A stretch of DNA of 64,000 nt from Thalassia testudinum (lineage: Eukaryota; Streptophyta; Magnoliopsida; Alismatales; Hydrocharitaceae): assembly GCA_037157565.1 (NCBI GenBank), contig JAZHRO010000002.1, forward strand, positions 77,178,001 to 77,242,000, in the 5' to 3' direction. Position 1 is the first letter of the stretch; the number at the start of each line of letters is the position of its first letter. Under the pieces are notes generated by a model that was not told the origin of the DNA, ran no database searches, and saw only the letters and a list, made by a program, of their open reading frames with translations. Made by a program: the position numbers and the translations under genes. Positions 11,401 through 22,122 of this stretch are shown in pieces.

Positions 11401-11798
11401 GCTTCCCCCTTAACCCCTTCCACATCTATAGGTGCCCCTCCCCACTTCCCCTCACTACCATCTCCCTCCCCCTCCTCCTTTCAAAATACATCCCCTCCTT
11501 CCCCTTGTAATCGACATCCTTCTCCTCTCTACAACCCTCCCCTCCTTCCCCTTTCCATCATCCTCCTCATCCCTCCCCTCCTCCTAACCTGGCCAACTAC
11601 TCCAAACCTCACCACTAGCCTCCCCCTGCTCACCACAGTACTCCTCCTCCTCCTTTTCCCATCCCTCCCCTTCTTTTCCCCTACAGAGGCCATTCACTAC
11701 TCCCTTTCCCTATCCCAACTCCCCTTTTGTTGCAACCTCCACTTTTGCAACCCCCCATCCTACCTACAAATCATAACAGCCATACCCCCTCCCCCTAC
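11401..11798. repeat. C/T-rich tract in inverted-repeat spacer
   Basis: About 400 bp are almost all pyrimidine on the plus strand, with CCTCC, CCCC and CTCCTCC units. A 146-residue open frame exists, but its P/S/L/T composition only mirrors the base bias. On the minus strand this purine-rich DNA runs into the LTR H start, as a very long polypurine tract would. I recognise no gene. Confidence 0.6.
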
Positions 11799-12820
11799 GA
11801 TCGCATGGGTTTTGCGTGTTTGAAATCGGGGTTACAAGTAACCCGTCATCGTAGTTGCAAAACTCATGATCAAATATAATTTATACCGAAACTTCAAGGG
11901 AGTTCCGGGTCGAACACAGGGAGGCAACATTTACTTTGTATGAAAACTACTCTTCAATTTGTTTCTTTTTGGTTTTTTAGGGTTTTTTTATTTTTTTATT
12001 TTTGAAATAAAAAAAGACGAGCAATCACAAGAGAGAGATGGAATCGAATATGATGTATTGCATGAATGTCAATTACAATAATCTAGAAAACATAAAAAGA
12101 GGGGGAGGTGAGAAGAAATCTCCCGAAGCGACTATTCGGTGAGACGACGGTGCCTGGTGGAAGCTCGGATGAAGGAGTTGGAAAGCAGGACGATGGAGGT
12201 GAGAAGCAGGAGGACGTCGGGTAGAGGAAAGCTTCACCACAGCTCCGGAATGGAGGTGAGAAGGCGGAGATGATCTGCTACCAGAATGGAGGTGGGAGGA
12301 TGGCTCTAAGGTGACTTATGAATGGGGATGGGAAGATGGAGGAGTATTTGGTGGGACAGAGTTTTTTTACACTAATAGGTGCCTTGGGAGCTTGAGATCA
12401 AGCTCTAACAGAGCATTGGTAGGCTTGCTAGAGCTTGGGAATAGGTGGGAGTAGACTAGGTAGAGATGGCTTGGAAGGGAGGGGGTGTAGGTCCTTTTAT
12501 AGTGGAGGAGAAGAGGCCAGAATAGGCATGGGACCATTAGCGACCTCCAGGACGTTGTTGTAAGTGTCGTTGTAGCCAACTCATGCCCACTGGCGCATGC
12601 AGCTGGCCTTGTGCCTGTGAACAATTAGCGACGGCTATGTCATTGTAGGTCCAGTTCAGGCGTCGTTGTAGGCTGGCGCCAACTAAGCACTCGCTCGCAC
12701 ACAGCTGGTCCGCGCATCATGCACCCCTAGTCGTGCACGCTTGCGCACTGGCTGTACACATGTTTGAGCACGTGTGTGCTTACGCTGCGCTGCGTGTGTC
12801 CAATTCTGATTTAGGGTGTC
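11799..12820 (-). repeat. LTR-like block I between inverted LTRs
   Basis: Read on the minus strand it has an upstream GC-rich part, a TATA box, then an AT-rich part ending with a CCTCCCTGTGTTCGACCCGG block (11914-11933), the arrangement of these gypsy LTRs. Edges are not firm: the start may lie near 12802-12820 and the end near 11799-11822. No coding domain is seen. Confidence 0.5.
12493..12502 (-). promoter_or_regulatory. TATA box in LTR-like block I
   Basis: The minus strand reads CTATAAAAGG. Confidence 0.5.
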
Positions 12821-15613
12821 TGATGAGAGCCTCATCATGAGCCCTAACTAGCTCTTTTTGACCTAAGAAAAAGAATAAGAGCTCCTACATAACCTAGAGA
12901 AGGGCTTAATTCAAGGAATAAGTGTTCTGAGAAGAAAACATGAAATATAGGTTAAAACTGTAATTTTGCCATTGCAGTACATAAACAAGATTTCTCAGAG
13001 TCAAAACATAGGTCAAATGGTCTGAATAAGATAAAAAGTTGGTTGGTTCAATCAGAAATGGGTTCATGTTCAATCCAGGAATTAAATGACATCTGGTAAC
13101 CCTAAAACAGACCTGCTTAATTCAACAAGGTTTTGGTCAGGATAAAAATAAAATAAATCCTCTAAAATTCATGGAAAAAGATCTCCTAGGGTTTAGAAGC
13201 TTCAATTTGACCTTTGGAACCTGTTTTGACCTAGATTAGGGTCCTAGCTCATTAATTGACCTAATTTTGGTTTTTGTGCAAAAAGCCTAGCCAAACGTGG
13301 TCAAACCTAAAATCCAACTTCACCATTGGATTCCTTAGGTCCAAATTATGTTTGTACCAAAATTTGGACCTATGGGGAGGTCATCTTGACCTTCTTTACA
13401 AATTAGTACACCCAATTACATTTTTGGCCCCTATCTTTTGAAAACCATTACACAAACCCCCTAACTTCCTCGTCACTCTTACAAATAGGTCCCTCCACCA
13501 TTAATGGGTAGGAATCCTTCTTTAGAAAGGAATGGAGGGGGAATACTACCTGATTCCTCAGAGATCTCCTCCCAGATTTGGAAGGGAGATTATCTGAGAA
13601 ATCCCCTTCCATCTGAGCTCAATTACAATATTTGATTTGCATCCAATCTCTCGTACGAACGCACGAGAGATTTGGATCTGCAACTACCTTCCTTCTTCGG
13701 TAAGAAGTCAGTGGTAGAAGGCTTGCCCTCCACACACCAGAAGCTCGGCCAGCAACTATAAAAGGATCCCCAGTCCCCTGCGAATCTCTTAAGCTTGTTT
13801 TGGCCGCAGACTCCCCCAGACTTCATCTCCCCTCTCTTCAGCCAAGTAGCCCGCAAGCTCCGACGATTCTTCCTCCTCCCTCTCGTCGCTCTGCTACCAT
13901 ACTAGCAGCAGGGATCACTTTGCCTCGTTCTTCCGCGTCGCGCCGCACCAGCGCATGCCTTCCTATCCTCCTCCTCATTGCCGTTATCTCCCCCTCAGGG
14001 TTGTCTTCTCTGATGACAGCACGAACGCGTCATCCATCTCCTCCCCTTCACTCCAAGTACTCGAGATAAGCTCCTCGTCTTCCACTCTTTCCTTTCCCTC
14101 ATTCTATTTCACAGAACACCCCTCGACTGCCACTGTCCGCCCGCATCTTCCCCATCTCTGGCCACCCTCCGGTGAGACGCATCTGTCACTCCACACCTCC
14201 ACACATCTCGCCACCAACCTCACAACTACCACCATAGTCCACTGAACATCTTCCACCCATCCACAGGTCACCACACGCACTCCACGTTTCCTTCGACCTA
14301 ACCCATAAATCTGGCCACAGAGCGACCTAGGCACACACGCCTAGGCCACCCCACGGCCTGCCACCGATCGCCTCACCTTCGCCGTGACACGGCGAAGGTC
14401 CTCCTGTGGTCTGATAGAGCTGCAAGGCTCCTTTTGTGTCGTGTAGGGTCGAGCTCCTAGCCTCCATTAGTGATGACTCAAGCTCGATTGTTCTCCAGCT
14501 CCAGGCCATAATCGTCAGCTCCCAGGCTTCCAGACTGCGCGGATTGAGGGCGAGAGTGAGTCCAGCCTGGTAGCAAGTGCCGCGAGACCTGCAGCTGCGC
14601 CGATTGTGAATTCGCTTTCCTGCAGGTGTCAGTAGAGGCGGGTGGGACTTTTAGTCCCACCTCTGTAAGTCGTAACCTTTTTAAGCAGTTTAAGTAGATT
14701 TTGTGCTCTCAGCTGCTTGCCTCGAAATCCACTGGGGTGAGGTCCCTCACCTCACCTATCATGCCTCGTCCGTGACATATAACCCGCGGACCTGGCACCT
14801 GGATTCGATTAACCCCTCCGTGCACTTGCGCACCACACCCACGCCGGTGCGCCTAGACCCGAGCACGCGACTGACCCGATAACCTGGCTCTGGGAAAGCA
14901 TACCGAAGAGAGCTACACAGAGAGAGAGACGTGCAGGGAGGGTAGGGGGATAGGTTTTGTTGTGTGGTGTGCTTGTGCAGGAAGAGGACACTAAAAGAGG
15001 AAGCAGCGCAGCAAGAGAAGGAAGTAGGACTTAGCCGCTGCAAGCGAAGGAGAAGAAGAAGAAAGACACACTGTAGAAGAGGTGCGGCAGACCAAGAGAA
15101 AGAAGAGGAAGAGAGAGATCAAGGGGCAGACAAAGAGGAGAAGCAAGAAAGTAAAGGAAGAAGAGGAAGAAAAAGAAGAAGGCAACTAAAAAGGAGACAA
15201 GGCCAGGACTTAGCAGCAGGAAGAGAATCAAGAAGAGAGAAAGTAAAGGAAAAAGAAGAGGAGCAGGAGCGACTAAGGAAGAAAAAGAAAAGAAGAAACA
15301 AGAAACCATAGCTGCAGCAAAGCAAAGCAAAGACAGAAGAGAAGATTCTGAAGGCCAATTTTAAGACGTCTAATGCAATATCAGACGACCAATTCTTTTT
15401 GAGCACTCTTTCCATAACATTATCCTGTCATTTTTGTTGAACTAGTCATTGCTTTTTATTAAAATTTGTGTTCTCAAGTTTTGGAATACTCAAATTGCTC
15501 CCTGTGTTCGACCTCGGATACTTTGATTTTTGAGTTATAAATTTCTATTTGTTTTCGTGGAGAGTTCATCTATATTATAACGAGATATCTGTTAAAACAC
15601 GATCTAGCTGTGT
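12821..15613 (+). repeat. LTR H, right copy (uninterrupted)
   Basis: Starts TGATGAGAGCCTCATCATGA, has a TATA box at 13756-13765, a purine-rich stretch (14990-15310), a GACGTC pair (15364-15388) and the CTCCCTGTGTTCGACC block (15498-15513), and ends near 15599-15613. No polypurine tract precedes it and no tRNA-Asp primer site follows, so it is not in a complete element. It supplies the empty-site sequence for insert J. Confidence 0.85.
13756..13765 (+). promoter_or_regulatory. TATA box of right LTR H
   Basis: CTATAAAAGG, about 935 bp from the LTR start. Confidence 0.65.
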
Positions 15614-16263
15614 AAACGGCATCCGCAGGTCTCGAACCCGTGCCCCTTGATCCGTAGAGAGCGCTCAGCTGTTGAGCTGGGCTCTCCCTTGAGTTGTGAG
15701 GAGGCATGCGGTGCGGAGGCTTCTTAGCCGTTGGATCAAGAACCAACGGCTGGGAATGAAGATCATGGATGATGCTGGCCGATGTTGGGCGGCCTTGACG
15801 GTGCCATGTGGTTCCATCTAGGCCATCCATTCTTCTTTCTATTGTAGGGGGTGCCACGGTGCTCAGATCGAGATGGTTCCCGCGTTGCTGGACTGTGATC
15901 ATTGCTTCGGATAATCCGTATGGTCAAATTTTTATCTGAAGCCCGTATGGATGTCGCATTGCCCCTTGGCTGTTGATCTTCCTCGGACTTTGTATGATGC
16001 TACGGGACTCCGATCTAGATGATTTCGGAGGCATTAGACTCCGATCGTCGTCTTGATCCGATCCGTATGGTCCGATCGTCCATCTGTGGCCTTGAAATAA
16101 GTCTTCTTCTTTCCTGACCAAAAAAAGAACCTAATTAACTCAAAATATATACTCTAAATGTAGAATGATGCACGCTATGCAATATTTATAATATGAAATG
16201 CAAATCTAAGCCTAGGAACATGCATGAATAGGCATTTTAACCAAAATAGATGTGTTTACATCA
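15614..16263 (-). repeat. F-family LTR fragment (U3)
   Basis: On the minus strand it starts TGATGTAAACACAT at 16263 and follows the LTR at 61555 block by block: CATGCATGTTC, TTTGCATTTCAT, AATATTGCATA, TGCATCAT, CATTTAGAGTA. Later comes GGTTCTTGATCCAACGGCT, as in 62080-62103. It is cut at the H boundary just after a tRNA-like module. The rest of the LTR was not found. Confidence 0.8.
15626..15685 (-). other. tRNA-like A-box/B-box module in F-family LTR
   Basis: The minus strand has an A-box-like AGCTCAACAGCTGAGCGC starting at 15678 and a canonical B box GGTTCGAGACC starting at 15638, 40 bases apart, as in tRNA genes. The anticodon stem pairs poorly, so it is not called as a tRNA gene. The second F-family LTR has the same module at 62149-62199. 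Confidence 0.6.
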
Positions 16264-16640
16264 CCCTATAACCCCTCTGTAGCTCCGTCACTGCCCTCCA
16301 CTCCATCCTCCACCATGCCTCCTACCTTGAAAATGTCTTGTTCCACCTTATCACCTCCTCTTACCCTTCCACTTCATCCCCTTCCTACCATATGGTTGTC
16401 ATCTACACCACCTTCCCCCACCTTTGCTTTCGCATTTACCACTTCAACCTCTCCCATGTCCGTCGACTCATCTCCTTCTCCATCTATGCTGCCCTTGAGA
16501 AACCCCCTAACTATGCTTGCAGCCACCTCCTGGACCTCCTCAACCCTTGCATCTGCACATCATCTACCTCAACTCTGACCTTGACGTTGTCGATGACGTC
16601 ATAAAGCTCTGGTCCACCCCCAGTTCCTTTCCCTACTTTT
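16264..16640 (+). pseudogene. GATL-like galacturonosyltransferase (GT8) fragment
   Basis: From 16275 the plus strand reads CSSVTALHSILHHAS, ENVLFHLITSS, FRIYHFNLSHVRRLISFSI and YAALEKPPNYACSHLLDLL. After a 1-2 base frameshift near 16550-16556 it continues IIYLNSDLDVVDDVIKLW. This is the order of the GATL/GT8 domain (YLRGS-AVHS, ENV-FHF, FPSLNF-Y, ALE-PLNYAR-YL, IYLDSD-VVDD). GATL proteins are Golgi glycosyltransferases linked to pectin or xylan synthesis. Only about 110 of some 350 residues remain. The metal-binding DSD reads NSD, and the N-terminus is replaced by an LTR fragment. It is a dead host-gene relic or captured fragment. Confidence 0.8.
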
Positions 16641-17390
16641 CCCTAATCAACCACCTCATCCTCCTCTCCCTACAGATGTAATTAGCCATGTTTTCATATG
16701 CATGCCTATAAAAATCCCTTTTTTAAATGGAAATATGGTGTATAGTTAAGATGTAACCATAGTTAGTTCAGAAAACTAGTACACACTAACGGAAAGGTAT
16801 ATTTGTCTAACGATGCAAGTTTACAAGAGTGTATATGTAATTGGTAAGTTTATGAGGGCACATATGTAATTGACCATGTATTTAAGGAAATCGATGTAAA
16901 CATCTCAAATGAAAAAGAGAAGGCTAAAAAATGTGCTGTACTTTAAGTGTTTGTTAATAAAAATCAAAGGCTTTCAAAGAGGGATTTGGGCTGCCACCCA
17001 AGAAAATAGGGTTCAATTCCAATCTCGCTTAAAAGGCTCATGAAAACTATTTACTTTTGCCCTTGCTTTTACCATTTTAGATCCCTTAATTTCATTCTTT
17101 TTCCTTTGTTAAATTGAGTCAATCAAACACTATCTTCAATGCAATTTTTAATCATGCCATAGGACAATGAATCAAAAATTGAAAATCTAATAATGGTTTC
17201 AACTCTTTGGGACACCCTAGGGTTCATAGAGGTTCCAGTCTTGATTGTGCTCCTAAGGGCTCTTGCAGCTCATAGCAAAGGTCCCTCTCCTTTTTCTTTA
17301 AGGATTTTTTCTCTTGGTTGTTTGTCTTTCTTTGTTTTTGTTATCCTCTCTCTATGTTGGGGGGAGCTGTGTTGCTGTTGAAAATGGAAA
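16641..17390. other. unassigned intergenic sequence
   Basis: AT-rich DNA with no domain I can recognise. The 62-residue open frame at 17193-17381 is hydrophobic but has no family signature, and part may be upstream LINE DNA. No LTR tip, primer site or RNA gene was seen. Confidence 0.5.
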
Positions 17391-17790
17391 AGTGAGAGAG
17401 AGATTATTGATGGGATTAGACAGCTCTTATGGTGTGAGGATGAGGTGGTGGGAATGGTTGTTCTTGCAGGTGATTTGAAAGAACCTGATAAATGGAAGAA
17501 AGTTGTTTATTTTACCATTATATAATATAGGAATATAAGAAGAAAGGCCATTGTTGAAGTCTTCATGAGGGCATGGTCATTTGATCAGGTGCCTACGATT
17601 AAAGAGGTTGCAGATTAGAGGTGGATGGCTAGTTTTTCCAAAGAATCAGAAGTAAGAACTACTATTTCCAAATCTCCTTGGCATTTTGAAGGTGATTTGG
17701 TAGCAGTGAAGGTGGGATAGCTAGGTATGAGGCCTTTAAATTATATTTTCAACTCTATCAGCTTATGGGTTCAATTGTTTGATTTGTTGC
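17391..17790 (+). pseudogene. LINE-type gag fragment (DUF4283-like)
   Basis: One frame with two stops reads KAIVEVFMRAWSFDQVP, then RWMASFSKESEVRTTISKSP, WHFEGDLVAVKVG and GMRPLNYIFNSISLWVQL. The order (MRAW, F-E, PWHF-G-L, PLN-IF, WVQ) matches the DUF4283 domain of plant LINE ORF1 and related proteins. Upstream, IDGIRQLLWCEDEVVGMVVL fits the region before it. It stops where LTR G begins at 17791. No LINE reverse transcriptase is in the window. Confidence 0.7.
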
Positions 17791-19623
17791 TGATGAGGTG
17801 TGGCTCATCATAGTTAAAATGTCCAAGTTAAGCTAGAAACTAAGTTAAACACTACATAATTAACACAAGAAAATGGTAAGTGTGGAAATTAAGGAAAATG
17901 ACCTAAAATAGCAAATTGGTGTTAAAAGTATGCAATTAGGTCAATTAATGAGATATTCTATTTAAAAGTGCAATTTGATGATTCAATTGCAAATTGAACA
18001 CATGAATGAGTTCAAAAGTACAATCAAGGGTTGAATTAACTTCTTAAATGTTTAATTAAGCTTTAATAAAAATCTCATTGCATTTGGACACCAATAGGAC
18101 CTTGAAACCATCACATTCAATATAGGTCTTCCATTCCCTTACATTTTATGCATACAAAACCTTCTAGGGACTCATTTGTAAATCACAAGGGCCTTTTTGT
18201 AAGCAACGAGGGACTGCTCTGATCTACTTTCAACCACTTATGGGCTTGAGAGCAAAATTTCCATTGTTTCAACCTTTAAAGGCATTTTTGCAAATCACCA
18301 TACACGTCTAATGCACGAGGTCCACTGTTCACTGAAGAACACAACCCATTGTGGCAATCATTCCCTTGAACCAATCATCCAACGGTTGATTGTGATCCAA
18401 ATTTCACGCACTCTCGCGCATAGTATCACCTTACCTCCTAGATCCCATCCTACGGTGGGTTTTTTATTTGAAACTTCCCGCCCTCCTCCTAGCTCATCCC
18501 CACCGTTGGGATCCTAATTGCCTAAATCCACCACCACGGTGATATGATCTACTGAAGCGACTACTTAAGTAGCCCCCAGGGCTCGCGCACAAACGATCGA
18601 CTCCCTCCTACATTCTCGAGCTGGTCTTCACTCCTCTCCAATTTCCTCTCCTCATACCATCCCTATTCCTTCGCCTGAACGGTGGAATTCCACCTCCTGC
18701 AACCTCTCCTCACTGCTAAGGACCACATAGCACCTAAGGGTGACCCAGAGTCCCACTAGTGGACTTTCAGACTGTTGGAGATTCTCCCCCATTTGTTGCT
18801 GTAGCCACCAGCTGTAGTTCTCCTTACAGGTCCCGTTCTTCCTTTTAGTGTAGGATTTCCTGCTTTCTAGAGTAGTAATTAGTGTACTATAGATCATGTA
18901 GGAGTAGGTTAGATGGTGAATTGGTTGTTGTGTTAGTTTAGATTAAACTTAGATTAGATTAGATCGATTTCGCCCTCTATGATCAATTCAAATCAGAGAG
19001 GTGATTTTCCACTTCCACGTCGATCCCTTGATCTTTCTCCACATCTCATTGCCCACATTCATTGATTTCTTCACATTTTATTCACCAACCACCCATTCAT
19101 CAAGGCATCAAATTAGATCTGATGCTTTTGAGAATTTAGATCTGATTTGAGCACCCAATTTCATCTGAGGGTTGCTCCATTCATTTCACCTAAACACAAC
19201 GACCCTTACATGGTTCTAAATGAAGTAACTCATGGTTTTTGAAAGATTTAAAGATTTGGGATTCAATTTTATTAGATTTCATTGACTGATGTAAACTTTC
19301 TCTTCACGTTGTCTATGGTGCAAGAGAGAGACTAGATAAGAGTTTTTCTTGGTTTTTGAGCTCTAATCAAGTTTGAATGAATACTAGATCTATCAAAGAA
19401 GGTCTGAGATACTTTTGAATTTGGATTTATCGCCATTAAACCTTAATTTGCATTCTCATCTTACTATAATGTAAGATGGGAATCATATTAGAATTTCAAG
19501 GATTTCTTGGGAGACTTATATGAATTTTTATTGATTTTCAAGATCATTAGAAGAGCTTTTAGATGAGTTTTCATGAGTTTTAATCACTCATCCCAGATCT
19601 AGGAAGTAATTTTATAGCCCTGA
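17791..19623 (+). repeat. gypsy LTR G (probably truncated)
   Basis: Starts TGATGAGGTGTGGCTCATCA, the same palindromic tip style as LTRs H and D, directly after the LINE fragment. Five bases before it (GTTGC, 17786-17790) recur at 19625-19629, a possible TSD, but the right end lacks CA. The U5-type CTCCCTG-TTCGAC block is absent, so the 3' part may be lost at the junction with LTR D. No coding domain is seen. Confidence 0.6.
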
Positions 19624-20554
19624 TGTTGCAGCGTGAATTATGAGATTTAAGGTATGGTTGTCGTAGTATACTCTTAAATCGCACAACAAATACTTAAATT
19701 TATAAACTCAGATTCTAATTGGAGTCTGAGGTCATTTGCAGGGAGCAAATGTGGAATTCACACATTAATATTCATTCAGAATAAGTGAGCACAGTAAATT
19801 CAGTAGAATAACAGATATGTAATGAATAAAACTTGTCAGATTGATAATCAAATATAATCCAATGTATCTCAGAAAGTATAGAAACAAAAAAGAATAGAAG
19901 AAACCTAAAAAGTGGTGATTTAAATCACCATTTTGTTCCCTTCAATTAAGCATATACCTCACATTCAAATTACTCAAATAATCCAACAGTAACTTCAATC
20001 GATTAATCGAAGTCAACCTAGATACTTAAATAATGTCATAGTAACCAGACCCAAAGGCTTAATCAGATGTCGCCTATCAGACTCAAACGACTTAACCTTC
20101 ACAGCACAGCCCCACAGAAGGCAAGCTCTTAAGGCCTTTTCTTCTTCAAGCCTTCACAAGCACACAAGCGGGCTTCCTCTTTTCTCAAGGCCTTTTCCTC
20201 TTCAGGCCTTCTCCTTTCTCAAGCCTTCAAGAATAGCATAGGGCTAATCCTTCTCAGAGGCTAACTGTTAGCCTCCTCTTTAGCACGTGCCCAAGGATCT
20301 CAGAGCAAAACCCTCCCCCCTCCTCTTCACAAATCTCTCCTCTTTTGTCTCTCTCAGACTCAGGGGTAATTGGGTATATAAGTGGGTTATCGGGTCATGA
20401 ATAGTGGCTAGACCTGTGGGCGTGATCGTGGGTGAGGCATGTGTGGCATGTGAGCGGGACTCGAGCCCTGGTGTTCTTGGGCAACTAGGCTACAACACAA
20501 AATCAACTTATACCGCTCAAGCGGTTCTTCCACTTTCGAGGTGGGACTGTGTCC
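19624..20554 (-). repeat. LTR of element D, distal (R/U5) part
   Basis: The minus strand has a GCTCCCTGCAAATGACCTCA block (19729-19748) and an AT-rich tail as in LTR H. The LTR is interrupted at 20555 by element C and resumes at 40625, after the repeated CCCAC. Together the two parts make about 2.75 kb, the length of LTR H. Local CCTT/AAGGCC repeats occur at 20120-20240. Confidence 0.75.
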
Positions 20555-20559
20555 CCCAC

Positions 20560-22108
20560 TGAAAAGATAGTTTTTGCTTTCGTTTTCATTTTGCACATAA
20601 AATGACACGTTGAAGTAATATCAAAGTGGTGGAAAATCGCTTTCAAAAATAATTAAATATAACCACTCTAGACAAGTGGGTCGTGTCCACAAGGAGGCAA
20701 TAACCTATTAAAACCCGTAACTATTAAAATCCAATGTTCACTCTTTATTTCCCTAAAAAAAATCAAGTTTAGATTCCCTTTAGACTAGCCAATCATTGAC
20801 ATGATATGTTGGAATAGTAGTTATGTAGAATAAGAGGGATACGCTCATAAATATGCCACAATAAAATATTCAATAAATCAAAAAATATTTCTTCGGCAAT
20901 GGCATATAATCGTAAATATTAATATGCATGGAAATAGAGGAAAAATTCTCTCTCTTCGTCACGCATTGGAGGAAGCACGGTGGCTAGAGGTGCTCTGGGG
21001 GAAGGTTGGCCAATGCGTGGGGAGTTTGATGGCGGTGACAGCGAGCACGAAGATGGCCAGAGTTGTTGCTGGCTAGGAGGAAGCCACCAGCGGGGGCAGG
21101 TGATCCTCGACGTGCGTGGGTTGGTATTGGCGACACTGTGGGCGTGGCCGTGCTCAAGAGGTTGAGGCGAACTCAACGGAGGTGATGGCGTGGAGAATGA
21201 CGCCCGAACGAGGTTGCTGTGTGGAGGTGTTTGACGTCGGTGATGGGTTCTTTCGAAGAAGATGAACAGTGCGCTGAGTTGAAGGAGAAGGAGATGAAGC
21301 CGGGAGTGCTGCATGCATGCGAGGATGGTGGCGCGATAGTGCACGTGCAAGGGTGCGCGAGGGGATGCGCTGCTGTACACACATGTGGCTGGTGGCAAGG
21401 TTGGGCATGGCTGGTTGCTTGCATGGAGGAGGTGGCTGGGATGGGCATGGCCGCTGCGGTTACGGTACGCATTGGAGGTAGATGTGGCTACTGGCGTGGG
21501 GTTGCACACAGGTGGTTGCTACGGTGAGGCAGTGCACTATCACTGCGTCACCGATCGACGAGGAGTTCGCGATGGTGTCACAATGCGAGCCTTATGTTCC
21601 ACGGTGAAAGCTTCGTGCACGGTGGGCGGTGCGAGGAAGATGAAGATGATCTCCCCCTTGTGCATGGGCCTCTTTTATAGAAATCCTCGCCCACTCCCTT
21701 GCTTAGTGTTGTTCCGAAGTCTTCTCCAACAACTTGAAGATATTGATGTGGCAGTGCAAGCCTCAAGGGGGAGGAGGGGTAAATTGTTGCGAGACTCTCG
21801 TAGCGGTGAGAGAATGGTTGACGAAGATTTTGCATGCATGCACCTGGTTTTTCACTGTGTTTCGTATTCTTTCTGAAAATATCCCTAGAAGAAATATGTA
21901 ATTATTTATACTTGAAAATACACCAAAGCACAACCTATATTAATATTTATTTTGCACTGTATATTAGAAGAACTAACTAGTAGATGCATAAAAGTTACGG
22001 CAATCTAAAATTACTTATTATGAACTAATATGCATGAATTAATGTGTATAAATAATATGGAATCAAGACTTTTAGGCCAAATAATTGTCTATTAAAGTGG
22101 ACTCATTA
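20560..22108 (-). repeat. 3' LTR of element C
   Basis: 1,549 bp. On the minus strand it starts near TAATGAGTCCACTTTA at 22108 (the tip changed from TGATGAGTCC) and ends CTTTTCA at 20560. It aligns over its length with 39074-40619. Open frames such as 20919-21509 arise from its CG-rich middle and are not genes. Confidence 0.9.
21669..21680 (-). promoter_or_regulatory. TATA box of C 3' LTR
   Basis: The minus strand reads CTATAAAAGAGG, matching 40177-40188 in the other LTR. Confidence 0.6.
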
Positions 22109-22122
22109 AATACCCCCATGCC
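22109..22122 (-). other. polypurine tract of element C
   Basis: The minus strand reads GGCATGGGGGTATTT, abutting the 3' LTR. It would prime plus-strand DNA synthesis. Confidence 0.8.

Larger units (their letters stand above)
6393..15613. repeat. large inverted repeat of two head-to-head LTRs (family H)
   Basis: The left arm (6393-7594 plus 9853-11400) is the reverse complement of the right arm (12821-15613) along its whole length. Anchors: 6480-6560 with 15470-15540, 7080-7240 with 14740-14890, 9860-9910 with 14300-14370, 10860-10930 with 13290-13390, 11380-11400 with 12821-12842. Arms are about 2.75 kb without insert J. The spacer is 11401-12820. Each arm reads as an LTR with its start towards the centre. 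Confidence 0.88.

Noticed and set aside
11383..11823. 146-residue P/S/L-rich open frame
   Set aside because: Explained by the C/T-rich tract. I tried to read it as the missing GATL N-terminus and found no match.
15626..15685. A real tRNA gene
   Set aside because: A and B boxes are present but stems, in particular the anticodon and acceptor stems, do not pair well. Kept only as a tRNA-like module.
20919..21527. 196-residue minus-strand and 102-residue plus-strand open frames
   Set aside because: They lie in the CG-rich part of C's LTR and recur, shifted, at 39390-40037 in the other LTR. Not a gene.
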